Shown here: positions 34,568 through 42,976 of the stretch, piece after piece
How positions within the stretch are numbered: the stretch's first letter is position 1
Layout of the letters: the number at the start of each line of letters is the position of its first letter
NCBI RefSeq assembly: GCF_003234795.2
Contig: NZ_CP126268.1
Location: 3,100,001-3,164,000, forward strand
DNA length: 64,000 nt
Source of the DNA: Curtobacterium sp. MCLR17_032
GTDB taxonomy: Bacteria > Actinomycetota > Actinomycetes > Actinomycetales > Microbacteriaceae
Direction of reading: 5' to 3'
Translations under genes and position numbers: made by a program
The notes under the pieces: model-generated
What the model was told of the DNA's origin: nothing
What the model saw: the letters and a program-made list of their open reading frames with translations, nothing else
Database searches by the model: none

Positions 34568-35524
34568 TCAGCGGAGCGGGTGCGGCGGCGGCGACCCGGC
34601 CCAGGTGCCGAGCTGCGCGAGCTGTCGGGCGTCGATCCGCCGGGCCCGCCGCCGGTAGTGCAGGAGCACACCGACCAGGACGGCCACGCCGATCACGGAC
34701 ACGACCGCGAGCCCGGCGATGTACAGCGACGTGACGACGCCGGCGAGGGACGACGGCACGTACCCGTCCTGCGCCGCCGAGAACGGCGTCCCCGTCAGGA
34801 CGAACGCCAGCAGGGTCGAGATGGTCGAGTTCGAGTCCCACAGCCCGTGCAGCACCGCGACGACGACGTAGGCGACCAGGATCTGCCACGCCCACCGGAA
34901 CCTCGGTCGCCCATGTGCCACGCCGAACAGCACGGACCCGAGGATCGCCGTCCAGAGCACGTGGCCGACCGGGGACAGCACGGCGCGCGCGACCTCGGTC
35001 TGCAGCAGCGAGGACAGGTCGATGCCGCGGATGGTGATCGCGGCGTTGAAGGCGTACCCGGCGGACTCGAACGCCGAGAACCCGGCGCCGACGGTCGCCC
35101 CGAGGAGCGCCCCCTGCCGCGCGGTCTTCGGCCGGACCCGCCACCCGACCACGACGAGCAGCACCCCCTTGACGAGTTCCTCGGCGAAGCCGACGAGCAG
35201 GTACAGCCCGGCTCCCGGTCGGAGGTCGGACTCGAGCAGTGACGCCCCGAGGACACCGAGCACCCCGCCCACGAAGAACGCGGTGACGAGCTGCATGGTG
35301 CTGATCGTGCCGGTGACCCGCTCGATGACGAACAGCACGACCGTGAAGGGGACCAGGAAGCTGCCGATCAGGATGATCGTCGGCACCAGGTTCGTGTTCT
35401 GGGTGGCGATCGTCACGATGATCGTCACGACCCAGAGCAGGAACCCGCCGAGCAGGGTCTTCCACCACCAGCCGTGCCGGTGGTGCGGGTGGGCGCTGCC
35501 CTGCGCCTCGGTCTCGAGCGTCAT
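34568..35524 (-). CDS. PrsW-family intramembrane metalloprotease
   Basis: A 318-residue protein with about nine hydrophobic segments. It has the three PrsW motifs: GFAEELVKG (EE...K), FSAFESAGYAFNA (E), and late His motifs GHVLWTA and LHGLWDS that bind the active-site zinc. PrsW proteases cleave single-pass membrane proteins such as anti-sigma factors. The His/Trp-rich N-terminus is cytosolic. It ends 29 bases before the SAH-hydrolase-like start and may share a transcript with it. Confidence 0.9.
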   Translation of the reverse strand: MTLETEAQGSAHPHHRHGWWWKTLLGGFLLWVVTIIVTIATQNTNLVPTIILIGSFLVPFTVVLFVIERVTGTISTMQLVTAFFVGGVLGVLGASLLESDLRPGAGLYLLVGFAEELVKGVLLVVVGWRVRPKTARQGALLGATVGAGFSAFESAGYAFNAAITIRGIDLSSLLQTEVARAVLSPVGHVLWTAILGSVLFGVAHGRPRFRWAWQILVAYVVVAVLHGLWDSNSTISTLLAFVLTGTPFSAAQDGYVPSSLAGVVTSLYIAGLAVVSVIGVAVLVGVLLHYRRRARRIDARQLAQLGTWAGSPPPHPLR

Positions 35525-35589
35525 GGGGCCATCGTGCTCCCGCGCATGCCGACCCGGTCACCGGGAATACGGAAGGCGCGGCGGACGTA

Positions 35590-35862
35590 GTGACCGACAT
35601 GACTGACGAGACGTTCGACAAGGTGACCATGTTCGGCGCGGACTGGTGCCGCGACTGCCGTCGTTCCAAGGCGCTGCTCGACCGCCTGGGCGTGGACTAC
35701 GAGTACGTCGACGTCGAGGCCGACCTGTCGGCAGCGGACCGGGCCGAGGCGATCAGCGGCCGGAAGAACATCCCCGTCGTGGTGCTGCCGAACGGCAAGC
35801 ACTTCGTCGAGCCGTCCGACGCCGAACTGCAGGGCGAGTTGGAGTCCTCGGGCGCGGTCTGA
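35590..35862 (+). CDS. glutaredoxin-like protein (mycoredoxin-type)
   Basis: A 90-residue thioredoxin-fold protein with the redox motif WCRDCRRS (CxxC, about 19-22), NIPVVVLPNG with the cis-proline, and a C-terminal EPSDAEL segment. Length and CxxC suit a mycoredoxin/NrdH-like protein, which in actinobacteria reduces mycothiol-mixed disulfides. Start is GTG 35590; an in-frame ATG 9 bases later is an alternative. It diverges from the PrsW gene. Confidence 0.88.
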   Translation: MTDMTDETFDKVTMFGADWCRDCRRSKALLDRLGVDYEYVDVEADLSAADRAEAISGRKNIPVVVLPNGKHFVEPSDAELQGELESSGAV

Positions 35863-36002
35863 GCACCCTCCGCGGCCCCGTCCTGGCGGGTAGCGACCGT
35901 TCCTGATGACACGCTGAGTCGATCCGGTGTTCAATCGGGCTCCGGCCCTGAGCTCGGTGATCCGCCGCAGCCTCGGACCGGCCGCGGAACAAGGAGAACA
36001 CC

Positions 36003-36284
36003 ATGGGCGTACTCGGCCTCATCATCAGCCTCATCGTCATCGGCCTCATCGCCGGTGCCCTCGCCCGACTGATCATCCCCGGCAAGCAGAACATGTCGAT
36101 CCTGATGACCATCGTCCTCGGCATCGTCGGCTCGTTCGTGGGTGGCCTGCTCGGCTTCCTCATCTTCCAGCACGACCCGACGGACGGCTTCTTCCAGCCG
36201 GCCGGCATCATCGGCTCGATCATCGGCGCCGTCATCGTGCTGTTCCTCTACACGCGCTTCGCGGGTCGCGGCGCCCGCCGCTGA
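36003..36284 (+). CDS. GlsB/YeaQ/YmgE-family small membrane protein
   Basis: A 93-residue protein with three hydrophobic helices (about 3-20, 32-51, 64-86) and the conserved ARLIIPGKQNMSILMTIVLG and GSIIGAVIVLFLY blocks of transglycosylase-associated/stress-response proteins. Expression in other bacteria follows general stress; the molecular role is unknown. AAGGAG precedes the ATG. A strong palindrome follows. Confidence 0.92.
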   Translation: MGVLGLIISLIVIGLIAGALARLIIPGKQNMSILMTIVLGIVGSFVGGLLGFLIFQHDPTDGFFQPAGIIGSIIGAVIVLFLYTRFAGRGARR

Positions 36285-36297
36285 CGCACGGAACGTC

Positions 36298-36341
36298 ACG
36301 ACGGGAGGCCCGGTACCAGCTGGTACCGGGCCTCCCGTCGT
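36298..36341. terminator. 44-bp perfect palindrome, GGGAGGCCC-family terminator
   Basis: The sequence from 36298 to 36341 is a perfect inverted repeat (22-bp arm, no loop bases) with core CGGTACCAGCTGGTACCG and GGGAGGCC/GGCCTCCC shoulders, followed by CTGTT. It lies between two same-strand genes. Confidence 0.85.
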
Positions 36342-36406
36342 CTGTTCGCCAGCACGTCCCCCGTCGTCCGGACGCCGCGCAGCACGCGGCGCGTACCGTC
36401 CACGTC

Positions 36407-36835
36407 ATGACTGACGAGAACGACACCCGTCGCCCGGAGCAGGACGCAGCGCGACTCGGGCTGGTCGTGGTCGGCGAGGCCTCGGCGCTGCAGTCCGGTG
36501 ACGAGCAGGCGCTGGACGCGAGCGAGGCGAACATCCGCGACGCTGTCGACGAGCTGGTCGACGTGCCGCTCACCCCGCGCCAGGAAGAGGTCGTCGAACG
36601 CCTCGCGCAGGCCGGCGGGACCCTGACGGCGGGCCTCAGCGGTGCGCTGGCGGCCCAGACCGGGCACCCGGTGGAGGACGTCCTCGAGGGCGCGGCCCGC
36701 AGCATCGTCTGGCAGGAGCGTCTCGCCAGCGAGGGCGCCCAGGGCCAGGACGGCAGCCGACCAGACGATGGGCGTCAGGACGCTGGGCACCCGGACTCCG
36801 ACCGTGACCGTCGCGACGACCGCGACCAGGCCTGA
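36407..36835 (+). CDS. hypothetical protein, acidic, mostly disordered
   Basis: A 142-residue protein rich in Asp, Glu, Gln, Arg and Ala. A central helical segment (EASALQSGDEQALDASEANI, LTPRQEEVVERLAQA, VEDVLEGAARSIVWQERL) is followed by a charged, low-complexity tail (about 108-142) of DRD/DRR repeats. No known family, secretion signal or membrane helix is visible. It ends at a hairpin before nadE (convergent). It could be an intracellular binding protein; no function is assigned. Confidence 0.65.
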   Translation: MTDENDTRRPEQDAARLGLVVVGEASALQSGDEQALDASEANIRDAVDELVDVPLTPRQEEVVERLAQAGGTLTAGLSGALAAQTGHPVEDVLEGAARSIVWQERLASEGAQGQDGSRPDDGRQDAGHPDSDRDRRDDRDQA

Positions 36836-36855
36836 CCGTCCCGCCAACCTGACCC

Positions 36856-36910
36856 ACCGACAGACGGGAGGCTCCCCACCGGACCGGTGGGGAGCCTCCC
36901 GTCTGTCGGT
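36856..36910. terminator. bidirectional GGGAGGC-family hairpin
   Basis: ACCGACAGACGGGAGGCTCC pairs with GGAGCCTCCCGTCTGTCGGT and the centre (CCACCGGACCGGTGG) continues the stem, giving a near-perfect 55-base palindrome between convergent genes. Confidence 0.85.
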
Positions 36911-36920
36911 CAGCCGACGG

Positions 36921-37748
36921 TCACGCCGTCGCGTGCCACCACTCGTCGAACGGCGTCGCGGGCACCTGGCGCTTGTGCTCCGTCGCGCGGTAGCGGGCCT
37001 CGATCGCCTCGGCGACCTCGACCGGGACGTCGTGGCCCTGCAGGTAGGCGTCGAGCTCGGCGTAGGTGAGGCCGAGGTTCGCCTCGTCCGTCTGGCCGGG
37101 CAGGTCGTCGAGCAGGTCCGCGGTCGGTGCCTTCTCGTACAGCCGGGCCGGTGCGCCGAGGTGCTCGAGCAGCTGGCGCCCCTGGCTCTTCGTCAGGCCG
37201 GTCAGCGGGGTGAGGTCGACACCGCCGTCGCCGTACTTCGTGAAGAAGCCGGTCACCGCCTCGGCCGCGTGGTCCGTGCCGACGACCAGGTACCCGCGCT
37301 GCCCGGCCACGGCGTACTGCGCGACCATCCGCATCCGGGCCTTGACGTTGCCCTTGACGAAGTCGCTCAGCGGCACCCCGGCGTCCGCGGTGTCCTGGAC
37401 GACCCCGTCGACCCCGTGCTCGATGTTGACGACGATGCCCGGGTCGGCGGCGATGAACTGCAGCGCGAGCTGCGCGTCGTCCTCGTCGGCCTGCACGCGG
37501 TACGGCATCCGCACGGTGGTGAACTCGGCCGCGTGGCCCTCGGCGCGGAGCGACTCGATCGCGAGCTGCGTGAGGCGACCGGCCAGGGTGGAGTCCTGCC
37601 CGCCACTGACGGCGAGGACGTAGCCCTTCGCGCCGGTGGTCAGCAGGTAGTCGCGCAGGAAGCCCACGCGCCGGGCGACCTCCTGCTCGGGGTCGATGGT
37701 CGGCTGGACGTTGAGGTCCGCGGCGATGGCGGCTTGGAGTTCTCGCAC
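36921..37748 (-). CDS. nadE: ammonia-dependent NAD+ synthetase
   Basis: A 275-residue enzyme that amidates NaAD to NAD+ using ATP and ammonia, the last step of NAD synthesis. The PP-loop motif [15 protein letters not shown] is intact (about 46-60), as are [12 protein letters not shown] (subunit contact), [22 protein letters not shown] and the conserved [10 protein letters not shown]. No glutaminase domain is present, so it is the ammonia-only type. Start GTG 37748 is chosen from the family N-terminus ([11 protein letters not shown]); an upstream ATG at 37778 would add ten residues. It diverges from an AraC regulator. Confidence 0.95.
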   Translation of the reverse strand: MRELQAAIAADLNVQPTIDPEQEVARRVGFLRDYLLTTGAKGYVLAVSGGQDSTLAGRLTQLAIESLRAEGHAAEFTTVRMPYRVQADEDDAQLALQFIAADPGIVVNIEHGVDGVVQDTADAGVPLSDFVKGNVKARMRMVAQYAVAGQRGYLVVGTDHAAEAVTGFFTKYGDGGVDLTPLTGLTKSQGRQLLEHLGAPARLYEKAPTADLLDDLPGQTDEANLGLTYAELDAYLQGHDVPVEVAEAIEARYRATEHKRQVPATPFDEWWHATA

Positions 37749-37900
37749 TCCCCCAGTATCCGCCCGGACCACCGTCATGCGCACGGGTTCTCGGCACCTG
37801 TGCGTGAACGAGTCCCGTCGCTCCTGGCCACCTGGGACCGCGTCGTCCTCCGGTGGGAGCATGATGCGTTCGCCACACGACTTCGGAGGGGACCGCGCCC

Positions 37901-38845
37901 GTGCTGCAGATCGACTACGCCACCACCGACGCGGAAGCCGCCTCGCAGTCGCTTGCCTCGCTCTACGACCAGCCGGACGTCAGAGGCGTGGGACCCGGCT
38001 TCCGGTACGAGCAGCACGTCCGCGGCGACGGGGAGATGACGCTCGAGCGGTACCACTTCGGCGGTGACATCGAGACCACCGCCGACATCCCCGACGCGCT
38101 CGTGTCGGTCCAGGTCCACGGCGGTCGCTTCGCCACGCGCGAGCAGGGCGCGGTCCCGAACGGCTCGTTGCACGGCCTCGGTCCGATCGCGAACGGCACG
38201 ACCGACGCCGACTTCAGCATCGTCACGCTGCCGGTGCCGGTGCTCCTGCGCACGGGGTTGCGGCACGAGGGCGCCGAGCGCGGTCACCTCGTCGTCGACG
38301 GACGGGCACCCCGACCGGAGCTCGCCGGCCACTGGGCCGAGGTCATCGACCACGCCCACACGGTCACCGCCGACCCGACGACGTTCCAGAACGACCTGGT
38401 GCGCGCCGAGACGTTCCGGCACCTCACGGCAGCCGCGTTCGCCGCCTTCCCGGTCCACGTCGACGCGGACCGGGTCGTCCCCGACACCGCGACCGCCGGG
38501 GCCGTCGTCCGTCGGGCCACCCGGTACATGGACGACCACGTCGCCGAACCGATCGGCGCGGCCGAGATCGCCACCGCGGCCCGGGTGTCGCCGCGCGGAC
38601 TGCAGGCCGCGTTCCAGCGCGACCTCGGCATCACGCCGATGGCCTACCTCCGGCGGGCCCGTCTGGCCGAGGCACACCGCGAACTGCTGGCCACCGACCC
38701 GACCTCCGGTGCCACCGTGTCCGCCGTCGCCCTGCGGTGGGGCTTCACCAACGCCACGCGGTTCGGTGCCGCGCACCGCGACGCGTACGGGCGGTCACCG
38801 CAGGAGACGCTGCGCGACGACTCCGGGAGGCGCGGGGCGCGCTGA
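37901..38845 (+). CDS. AraC-family transcriptional regulator
   Basis: A 314-residue protein. The N-terminal ~170 residues are a cupin-like sensor domain ([21 protein letters not shown]). The C-terminal two helix-turn-helix domain has [24 protein letters not shown] and a second helix pair ending [20 protein letters not shown], the AraC/XylS signature. Start GTG follows GGAGGGG. It diverges from nadE; the controlled promoter is not identifiable. The effector is unknown. Confidence 0.92.
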   Translation: MLQIDYATTDAEAASQSLASLYDQPDVRGVGPGFRYEQHVRGDGEMTLERYHFGGDIETTADIPDALVSVQVHGGRFATREQGAVPNGSLHGLGPIANGTTDADFSIVTLPVPVLLRTGLRHEGAERGHLVVDGRAPRPELAGHWAEVIDHAHTVTADPTTFQNDLVRAETFRHLTAAAFAAFPVHVDADRVVPDTATAGAVVRRATRYMDDHVAEPIGAAEIATAARVSPRGLQAAFQRDLGITPMAYLRRARLAEAHRELLATDPTSGATVSAVALRWGFTNATRFGAAHRDAYGRSPQETLRDDSGRRGAR

Positions 38846-38912
38846 GCACGCGCCTCCCGTCCGCCGCGTGCTGGCGTCGGTGCTGGTGCCGAGACGTGCT
38901 GGTGCCGGGACG

Positions 38913-39299
38913 TCACTGCTGCTGGACGGAGAAGACGTTGCCGGCGGGGTCCGCGAACCAGGCGATGTCCGGCCCCATGGCGCGGGACCGGCCGCGGAGG
39001 ACCTGCCGCTCGTCCGCCCACTGTCCGCCGTCGGTCGGGTGGACACCGAGAGCGGCCAGGTCGTCGAGCGCGGTGTCGATGTCGTCCACGACGAAGTTCA
39101 GCACCGTGAACGTCGCCGGAGTGTGGTCCGGTTTGCCGTAGACCAGGACGGGGACGTCGGAGCCGGGCAGCAGGAGCTGCATCATCTGGCCGGCGACGAG
39201 GACACGGACGTCGATCCCGAGGACGCCGGCGTAGAAGGCCACGGCGGCGTCGACGTCGTCCACGCTGAATCCGCTGTAGGCGCTGGTGGGCTGGAACAC
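38913..39299 (-). CDS. VOC-family glyoxalase/bleomycin-resistance-like protein
   Basis: A 128-residue protein with one VOC fold (begins FQPTSAYSGFSVDDVDAAVAFY, ends GPDIAWFADPAGNVFSVQQ). Start GTG 39299 has an excellent GAGGAGG. Such proteins bind a metal or small molecule and many mediate resistance, but the substrate is unclear. It ends near the AraC gene (convergent). Confidence 0.86.
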   Translation of the reverse strand: MFQPTSAYSGFSVDDVDAAVAFYAGVLGIDVRVLVAGQMMQLLLPGSDVPVLVYGKPDHTPATFTVLNFVVDDIDTALDDLAALGVHPTDGGQWADERQVLRGRSRAMGPDIAWFADPAGNVFSVQQQ

Positions 39300-39471
39300 G
39301 GGGGCCTCCTCGTCCGGGTGCAGCAAGTGTGCACCCGTGGCATCGTCGGCATCCACGGCGCACGGCGCTCGGCATGTACTCACACTTCGGTTCTCCCGCC
39401 TGGCAGTGAGCCGCCAGGGCGTGTTACGGTCGAGTCACAGGCCGCGAGCGATCGCCGCCCGTATCGCCTTC

Positions 39472-39492
39472 AGCCTCGCCTTGCGCGAGGCT
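39472..39492. terminator. hairpin downstream of the DUF3800 gene
   Basis: AGCCTCGC-N5-GCGAGGCT is a perfect 8-bp stem 18 bases after the DUF3800 stop codon (minus strand). It lacks a U-run in either direction. Confidence 0.45.
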
Positions 39493-39509
39493 GTTGTGCG
39501 TCGTGGCCA

Positions 39510-40244
39510 TCAGGGCCATTCACCTGGTTTGTAGAGCTTGCCGCAGCCGTAGATCTTCGAGATCAGTCGGGCCATCACTGCATGCTGTCGAGGGTCTCTC
39601 TCAGTCACGGTGTTCCAGCGAGTCCACGTGAATGTGACGAGATCGACAGCCTGGAGCATCCTCGAATGATGACTGGGCGCGAAGTGCACCGTGTCGACGA
39701 TGGTGTCCAGGCTGCTCTGCATGTAGAGACCAGGTGTGCCGTACGCCTGGTACATCGAGAAGCGCTCACGGTGACGCTCACGGTCATCTCTCTCGTCCGC
39801 GATGATCAGCGCCTGGGTCTCCTGCTGCTCAGCCACGGCGTGCACGCGCTGGAGGATGTGGAGGAAACACACCTGCTCCGGCGGGTGGCGGTCCGGATAG
39901 CCCTTGCTGATCTGCCGTTCCTCGAGCTTCTTCGGACGCACCGCCCGCAACAGCATCGTCACGCTGCTCTCCGTGACGGCGTCGATGACTTGCTCGAAGA
40001 TGTTGATGCGGACTCGAGTCGGGACGTCTGCCCACGCATCCTTTCCATGGAACATCGGATGCGCGTGCAGCTCGGTTCCGTGAGGTATCCCGAAGTCCTG
40101 CCAGGCGCGCGACATGATGTCATTCAGCTTGGCTGTGAGTGCCTTTGTTTCCATACCATCTGCGAGTAATCCGCCGAAGCCGTAGAAGTCCGCCTTGAAT
40201 GACTCGTCCACGAAACAGAGAAGCACCAGGACATCATTGCTCAT
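39510..40244 (-). CDS. DUF3800 domain protein, likely acquired
   Basis: A 244-residue protein starting (ATG 40244) with NDVLVLLCFVDESFKADFYG, the DUF3800 beginning (D-E near a first strand). Later segments include a second acidic strand (TQALIIADERDDRERHRERF) and an FAPSHHSRMLQAVDLVTF segment with the D of a possible RNase H-like active site. DUF3800 proteins are common on mobile elements and in defence islands; function is unproven. The gene is distinctly lower in GC (about 57%) than its surroundings (about 70%), uses rarer codons, and lies directly beside tRNA-Arg, consistent with insertion. Confidence 0.8.
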   Translation of the reverse strand: MSNDVLVLLCFVDESFKADFYGFGGLLADGMETKALTAKLNDIMSRAWQDFGIPHGTELHAHPMFHGKDAWADVPTRVRINIFEQVIDAVTESSVTMLLRAVRPKKLEERQISKGYPDRHPPEQVCFLHILQRVHAVAEQQETQALIIADERDDRERHRERFSMYQAYGTPGLYMQSSLDTIVDTVHFAPSHHSRMLQAVDLVTFTWTRWNTVTERDPRQHAVMARLISKIYGCGKLYKPGEWP

Positions 40245-40317
40245 CCGTCGGCTCACCGCGCGAGCGCAGACCAAGCGGTGGATCCCCACGCTCGGGAACG
40301 GGACGGACCACCGGAAG

Positions 40318-40389
40318 TGCCCCTGGAGGGACTCGAACCCCCAACCCTTTCCTTAGGACGGAACTGCTCTTCCATTGAGCTACAGAGGC
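40318..40389 (-). tRNA. tRNA-Arg (anticodon CCT)
   Basis: On the minus strand: acceptor GCCTCTG/CAGGGGC (one G-T pair), D-arm GCTC...GAGC, anticodon loop GTCCTAA with CCT reading AGG, T-loop TTCGAGT and discriminator A; CCA is not encoded. The anticodon stem is slightly weaker than usual (G-A at its base). It lies 73 bases from the DUF3800 start. AGG is rare in this genome type. Confidence 0.92.
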
Positions 40390-40526
40390 CGGCTCGACCA
40401 CTCTAGCGGGAGCCGCAGAACGCTCCCGCTGGTGCAGTCGGCAACAGACTCTGGACGCACGGCACTCTCCCAGCTAGCGTCAGCCGTGGCCCCCGGTCGG
40501 GGGCAGTCCCGGACCGAAGGACCCGC

Positions 40527-42242
40527 ATGACCCTCCCCTCCCCCGCGCGCCGTTCCGCCGCGGTCGCCGCCGTCACCGCGGCCGCGCTCGCCGGTGCCCT
40601 GCTCAGCGGCACGGCGGCGAACGCCACCACGACCGCCCCCACCACGACAAGCCCCACGGCGAGCAGCACGACGGCCAGCAGCAGTGCGACCAGCCGCGCC
40701 GACCGCCACCTCACGCCCCGCACCCACTTCACGATGGCGCCGGACGGCTCGTCGGGGAAGACCGAGGGCGGCGAGGGCATCCCGAACATCGACTCCGTGA
40801 AGAAGACGATCGCGGCGTACTACGGCGACCCCGGCACGGGCATCGCGGACAAGACGGACAGCCCGTACATCCGCGAGATGCGCTCGATCGTCGCGAAGCA
40901 GACCCGCTCCCTGCAGAAGACCTACGACCGCGCGGTCCGGCGTCACGAGAAGCCGGCGATCGTCCTCGACACCGGCGACACCACGCTCGAGACCTACGAC
41001 ATGGAGGTCGCGGACATGCACTTCGTGTTCGACCCCGCCGAGCAGGACGTCTGGGTGCAGGACCAGCGCTTCCCGGCGACCCCGTCGATGGTGGGGTTCG
41101 TCGCTGCCGCGCAGAAGGTCGGCTTCACCGTGTTCGGGCTGACCGGTCGGAACGACGACCAGAAGGCCGCGACGCTCGCCAACCTGGCGAAGGTCGGGTA
41201 CTCGGGCTTCACCGACGACCACTTCTTCACGAAGTGGACCGGCAAGGGTGCATCGCAGCAGCCGAGCTACGTCACGTGTGCGACGGCGAAGTGCACGACG
41301 GTCGAGTACAAGGCCCTCACCCGCAAGCACATCGAGCAGGACCTGGGCTACGACATCGCGCTGAACGTCGGCGACCAGTGGTCCGACCTGCAGGGCGGGT
41401 TCGCCGACGCGACCCTGAAGCTGCCGAACCCGACCTACTACCTCCCTTCGGCCGACCTGCCGGGTGTCCATGAGCCGAAGCTCGCCCCACAGACGCGCTT
41501 CCGCATGGCTGCCGACGGTTCGTCCGGCCGCACGCAGGGCGGCGAGGGCATCCCGAACATCGACTCGGTCAAGGCGACGATCGCCACGTACTCCGGCGAC
41601 CCCGGTACCGGCATCGCGAACAAGACGGACAGCCCGTACATCCGCGAGATGCGGTCGATCGTCGCGCGCCAGATCCCCCAGGTCGCCGCCGCCTGCACCG
41701 CGGCCGACCGTCGCCACCGCAACCCGGCGATCGTCCTGGACGCCGACGACACGACCCTCTGGACCTACGACATGGAGGTCGCGGACATGCACTTCGTGTT
41801 CGACCCGGCCGAGCAGGACGTCTGGGTGCAGGACGAGCGGTTCCCGGCCACGCCCTCGATGACGAACCTGGTGTCCGTCGCCGAGCGCTCCGGCTGCACG
41901 GTCATCGGTCTCACCGGACGCAACGAGGCGCAGCAGACCGCCACGATCGACAACCTGCACAGGGTGGGCTTCCCCCAGTTCGCCGCTGAGCAGGACGGAC
42001 ACCGCACCTACTTCACGAAGTGGACCGGCACCGGTACCTCGCAGCAGCCGTCGTACGTGCACTGCGCGACGGCCAAGTGCACGACGATCGAGTACAAGTC
42101 GCAGACCCGCGCGTTCATCGAGTCGCGAGCCGGTGGCAGCTACGACATCGTCGCGAACGTCGGTGACCAGTACAGCGACCTGATCGGCGGTTCCGCCGAC
42201 CGGTCCGTGAAGCTACCGAACCCGACGTACTACCTGCCGTAG
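40527..42242 (+). CDS. secreted HAD-family acid phosphatase, two tandem domains, one apparently inactive
   Basis: A 571-residue exported protein (signal peptide to about residue 33, then a Thr/Ser linker). Two homologous class B acid-phosphatase-like HAD domains follow (about 63-305 and 322-571). Both start with TRF/HFxMAxDGSSGxT, share GGEGIPNIDSV and end NPTYYLP. In domain 2 the nucleophile motif is intact (LDADDTT, Asp405 and Asp407). In domain 1 it reads LDTGDTT (148-153), with Gly replacing the second Asp (acid/base), so that domain should not turn over. Motifs LTGRN, FFTKWTG/YFTKWTG and NVGDQxSDL are kept in both. Start ATG follows AGGACC. A GGGAGGCCC hairpin follows. Confidence 0.88.
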   Translation: MTLPSPARRSAAVAAVTAAALAGALLSGTAANATTTAPTTTSPTASSTTASSSATSRADRHLTPRTHFTMAPDGSSGKTEGGEGIPNIDSVKKTIAAYYGDPGTGIADKTDSPYIREMRSIVAKQTRSLQKTYDRAVRRHEKPAIVLDTGDTTLETYDMEVADMHFVFDPAEQDVWVQDQRFPATPSMVGFVAAAQKVGFTVFGLTGRNDDQKAATLANLAKVGYSGFTDDHFFTKWTGKGASQQPSYVTCATAKCTTVEYKALTRKHIEQDLGYDIALNVGDQWSDLQGGFADATLKLPNPTYYLPSADLPGVHEPKLAPQTRFRMAADGSSGRTQGGEGIPNIDSVKATIATYSGDPGTGIANKTDSPYIREMRSIVARQIPQVAAACTAADRRHRNPAIVLDADDTTLWTYDMEVADMHFVFDPAEQDVWVQDERFPATPSMTNLVSVAERSGCTVIGLTGRNEAQQTATIDNLHRVGFPQFAAEQDGHRTYFTKWTGTGTSQQPSYVHCATAKCTTIEYKSQTRAFIESRAGGSYDIVANVGDQYSDLIGGSADRSVKLPNPTYYLP

Positions 42243-42271
42243 CAGGCAGACCCCTGCCCGAGCAGGCAGAC

Positions 42272-42319
42272 GACGGACGGGAGGCCCGTGGCGACCCCGC
42301 CACGGGCCTCCCGTCCGTC
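42272..42319. terminator. bidirectional GGGAGGCCC-family hairpin
   Basis: GACGGACGGGAGGCCCGTGGC pairs perfectly with GCCACGGGCCTCCCGTCCGTC around a six-base loop between the phosphatase gene and the convergent response regulator gene. Confidence 0.9.
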
Positions 42320-42355
42320 CGGGTGCGCGCCCGGCGACGGCTCACGCGCCCGTGG

Positions 42356-42976
42356 TCAGCGGAGGATGCCCAGGCTCCTGGCCTCGGACACCGCGGCCGT
42401 GCGTGAACTCACCCCGAGCTTCGAGAACACGTGCACCAGGTGCGACTTCACGGTGGCGTCGGTGATGTGCAGCCGCGCCGCCACGTCGCCGTTCGAGGCG
42501 CCACCGGCCACGAGCTGCATGACCTCGATCTCCCGAACGGACAGGCTCACCCGCGGTGCCCGCATCCGCGCCAGCAGACGACCGGCGATCGCCGGTGCGA
42601 GGGCGCTCTCGCCGGCGGCAGCGGCCCGGACGGCGGCGAGGAGCTCCTCCGGCGGCGCGTCCTTGAGGAGGTATCCGCTGGCCCCGGCCTCGACCGCGCT
42701 CAGGATGTCCCCGTCGCTGTCGTAGTTGGTGAGGACCAGGACGTACGGCGGAGCGTCCGCGGCCCGGATCGCCCGGGTCGCATCGGCTCCGGACCGGCCC
42801 GCGCCGAACTGCAGGTCGGTCAGCACGAGGTCGGGGTCGGTGGAGGCGGCGAGGACGACGGCCTCGTCCGCGGTCGCTGCCTCGCCGACGACCTCGATGC
42901 CGTCGTCGTTGTCGAGCAGTGCCCGGAGTCCGGCGCGGACGACGGGGTGGTCGTCGGCGATCACGACCCGGATCAT
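42356..42976 (-). CDS. NarL/LuxR-type two-component response regulator
   Basis: A 206-residue protein. The receiver domain (1-122) has the acidic pair in VIADDHPVV, the phospho-acceptor Asp in LVLTDLQFGAG, the conserved Thr/Tyr switch in VLVLTNYD, and Lys in YLLKDAPPEE. The C-terminal LuxR helix-turn-helix has SVREIEVMQLVAGGASNGDVAARLHITDATVKSHL. ATGA overlaps the preceding histidine kinase stop, so the pair is translationally coupled. Confidence 0.95.
   Translation of the reverse strand: MIRVVIADDHPVVRAGLRALLDNDDGIEVVGEAATADEAVVLAASTDPDLVLTDLQFGAGRSGADATRAIRAADAPPYVLVLTNYDSDGDILSAVEAGASGYLLKDAPPEELLAAVRAAAAGESALAPAIAGRLLARMRAPRVSLSVREIEVMQLVAGGASNGDVAARLHITDATVKSHLVHVFSKLGVSSRTAAVSEARSLGILR

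Noticed and set aside
36298..36341. Perfect 44-bp palindrome as a phage or plasmid site
   Set aside because: It shares GGGAGGCC shoulders with the terminator family and follows a gene end, so a terminator is simpler.
39420..40389. Attachment-site duplication of the tRNA-Arg 3' end flanking the DUF3800 gene
   Set aside because: The tRNA end (TGCCCCTGGAGGGACTCGAA on plus) was looked for near 39300-39500 and is not repeated there; only the composition argument remains.
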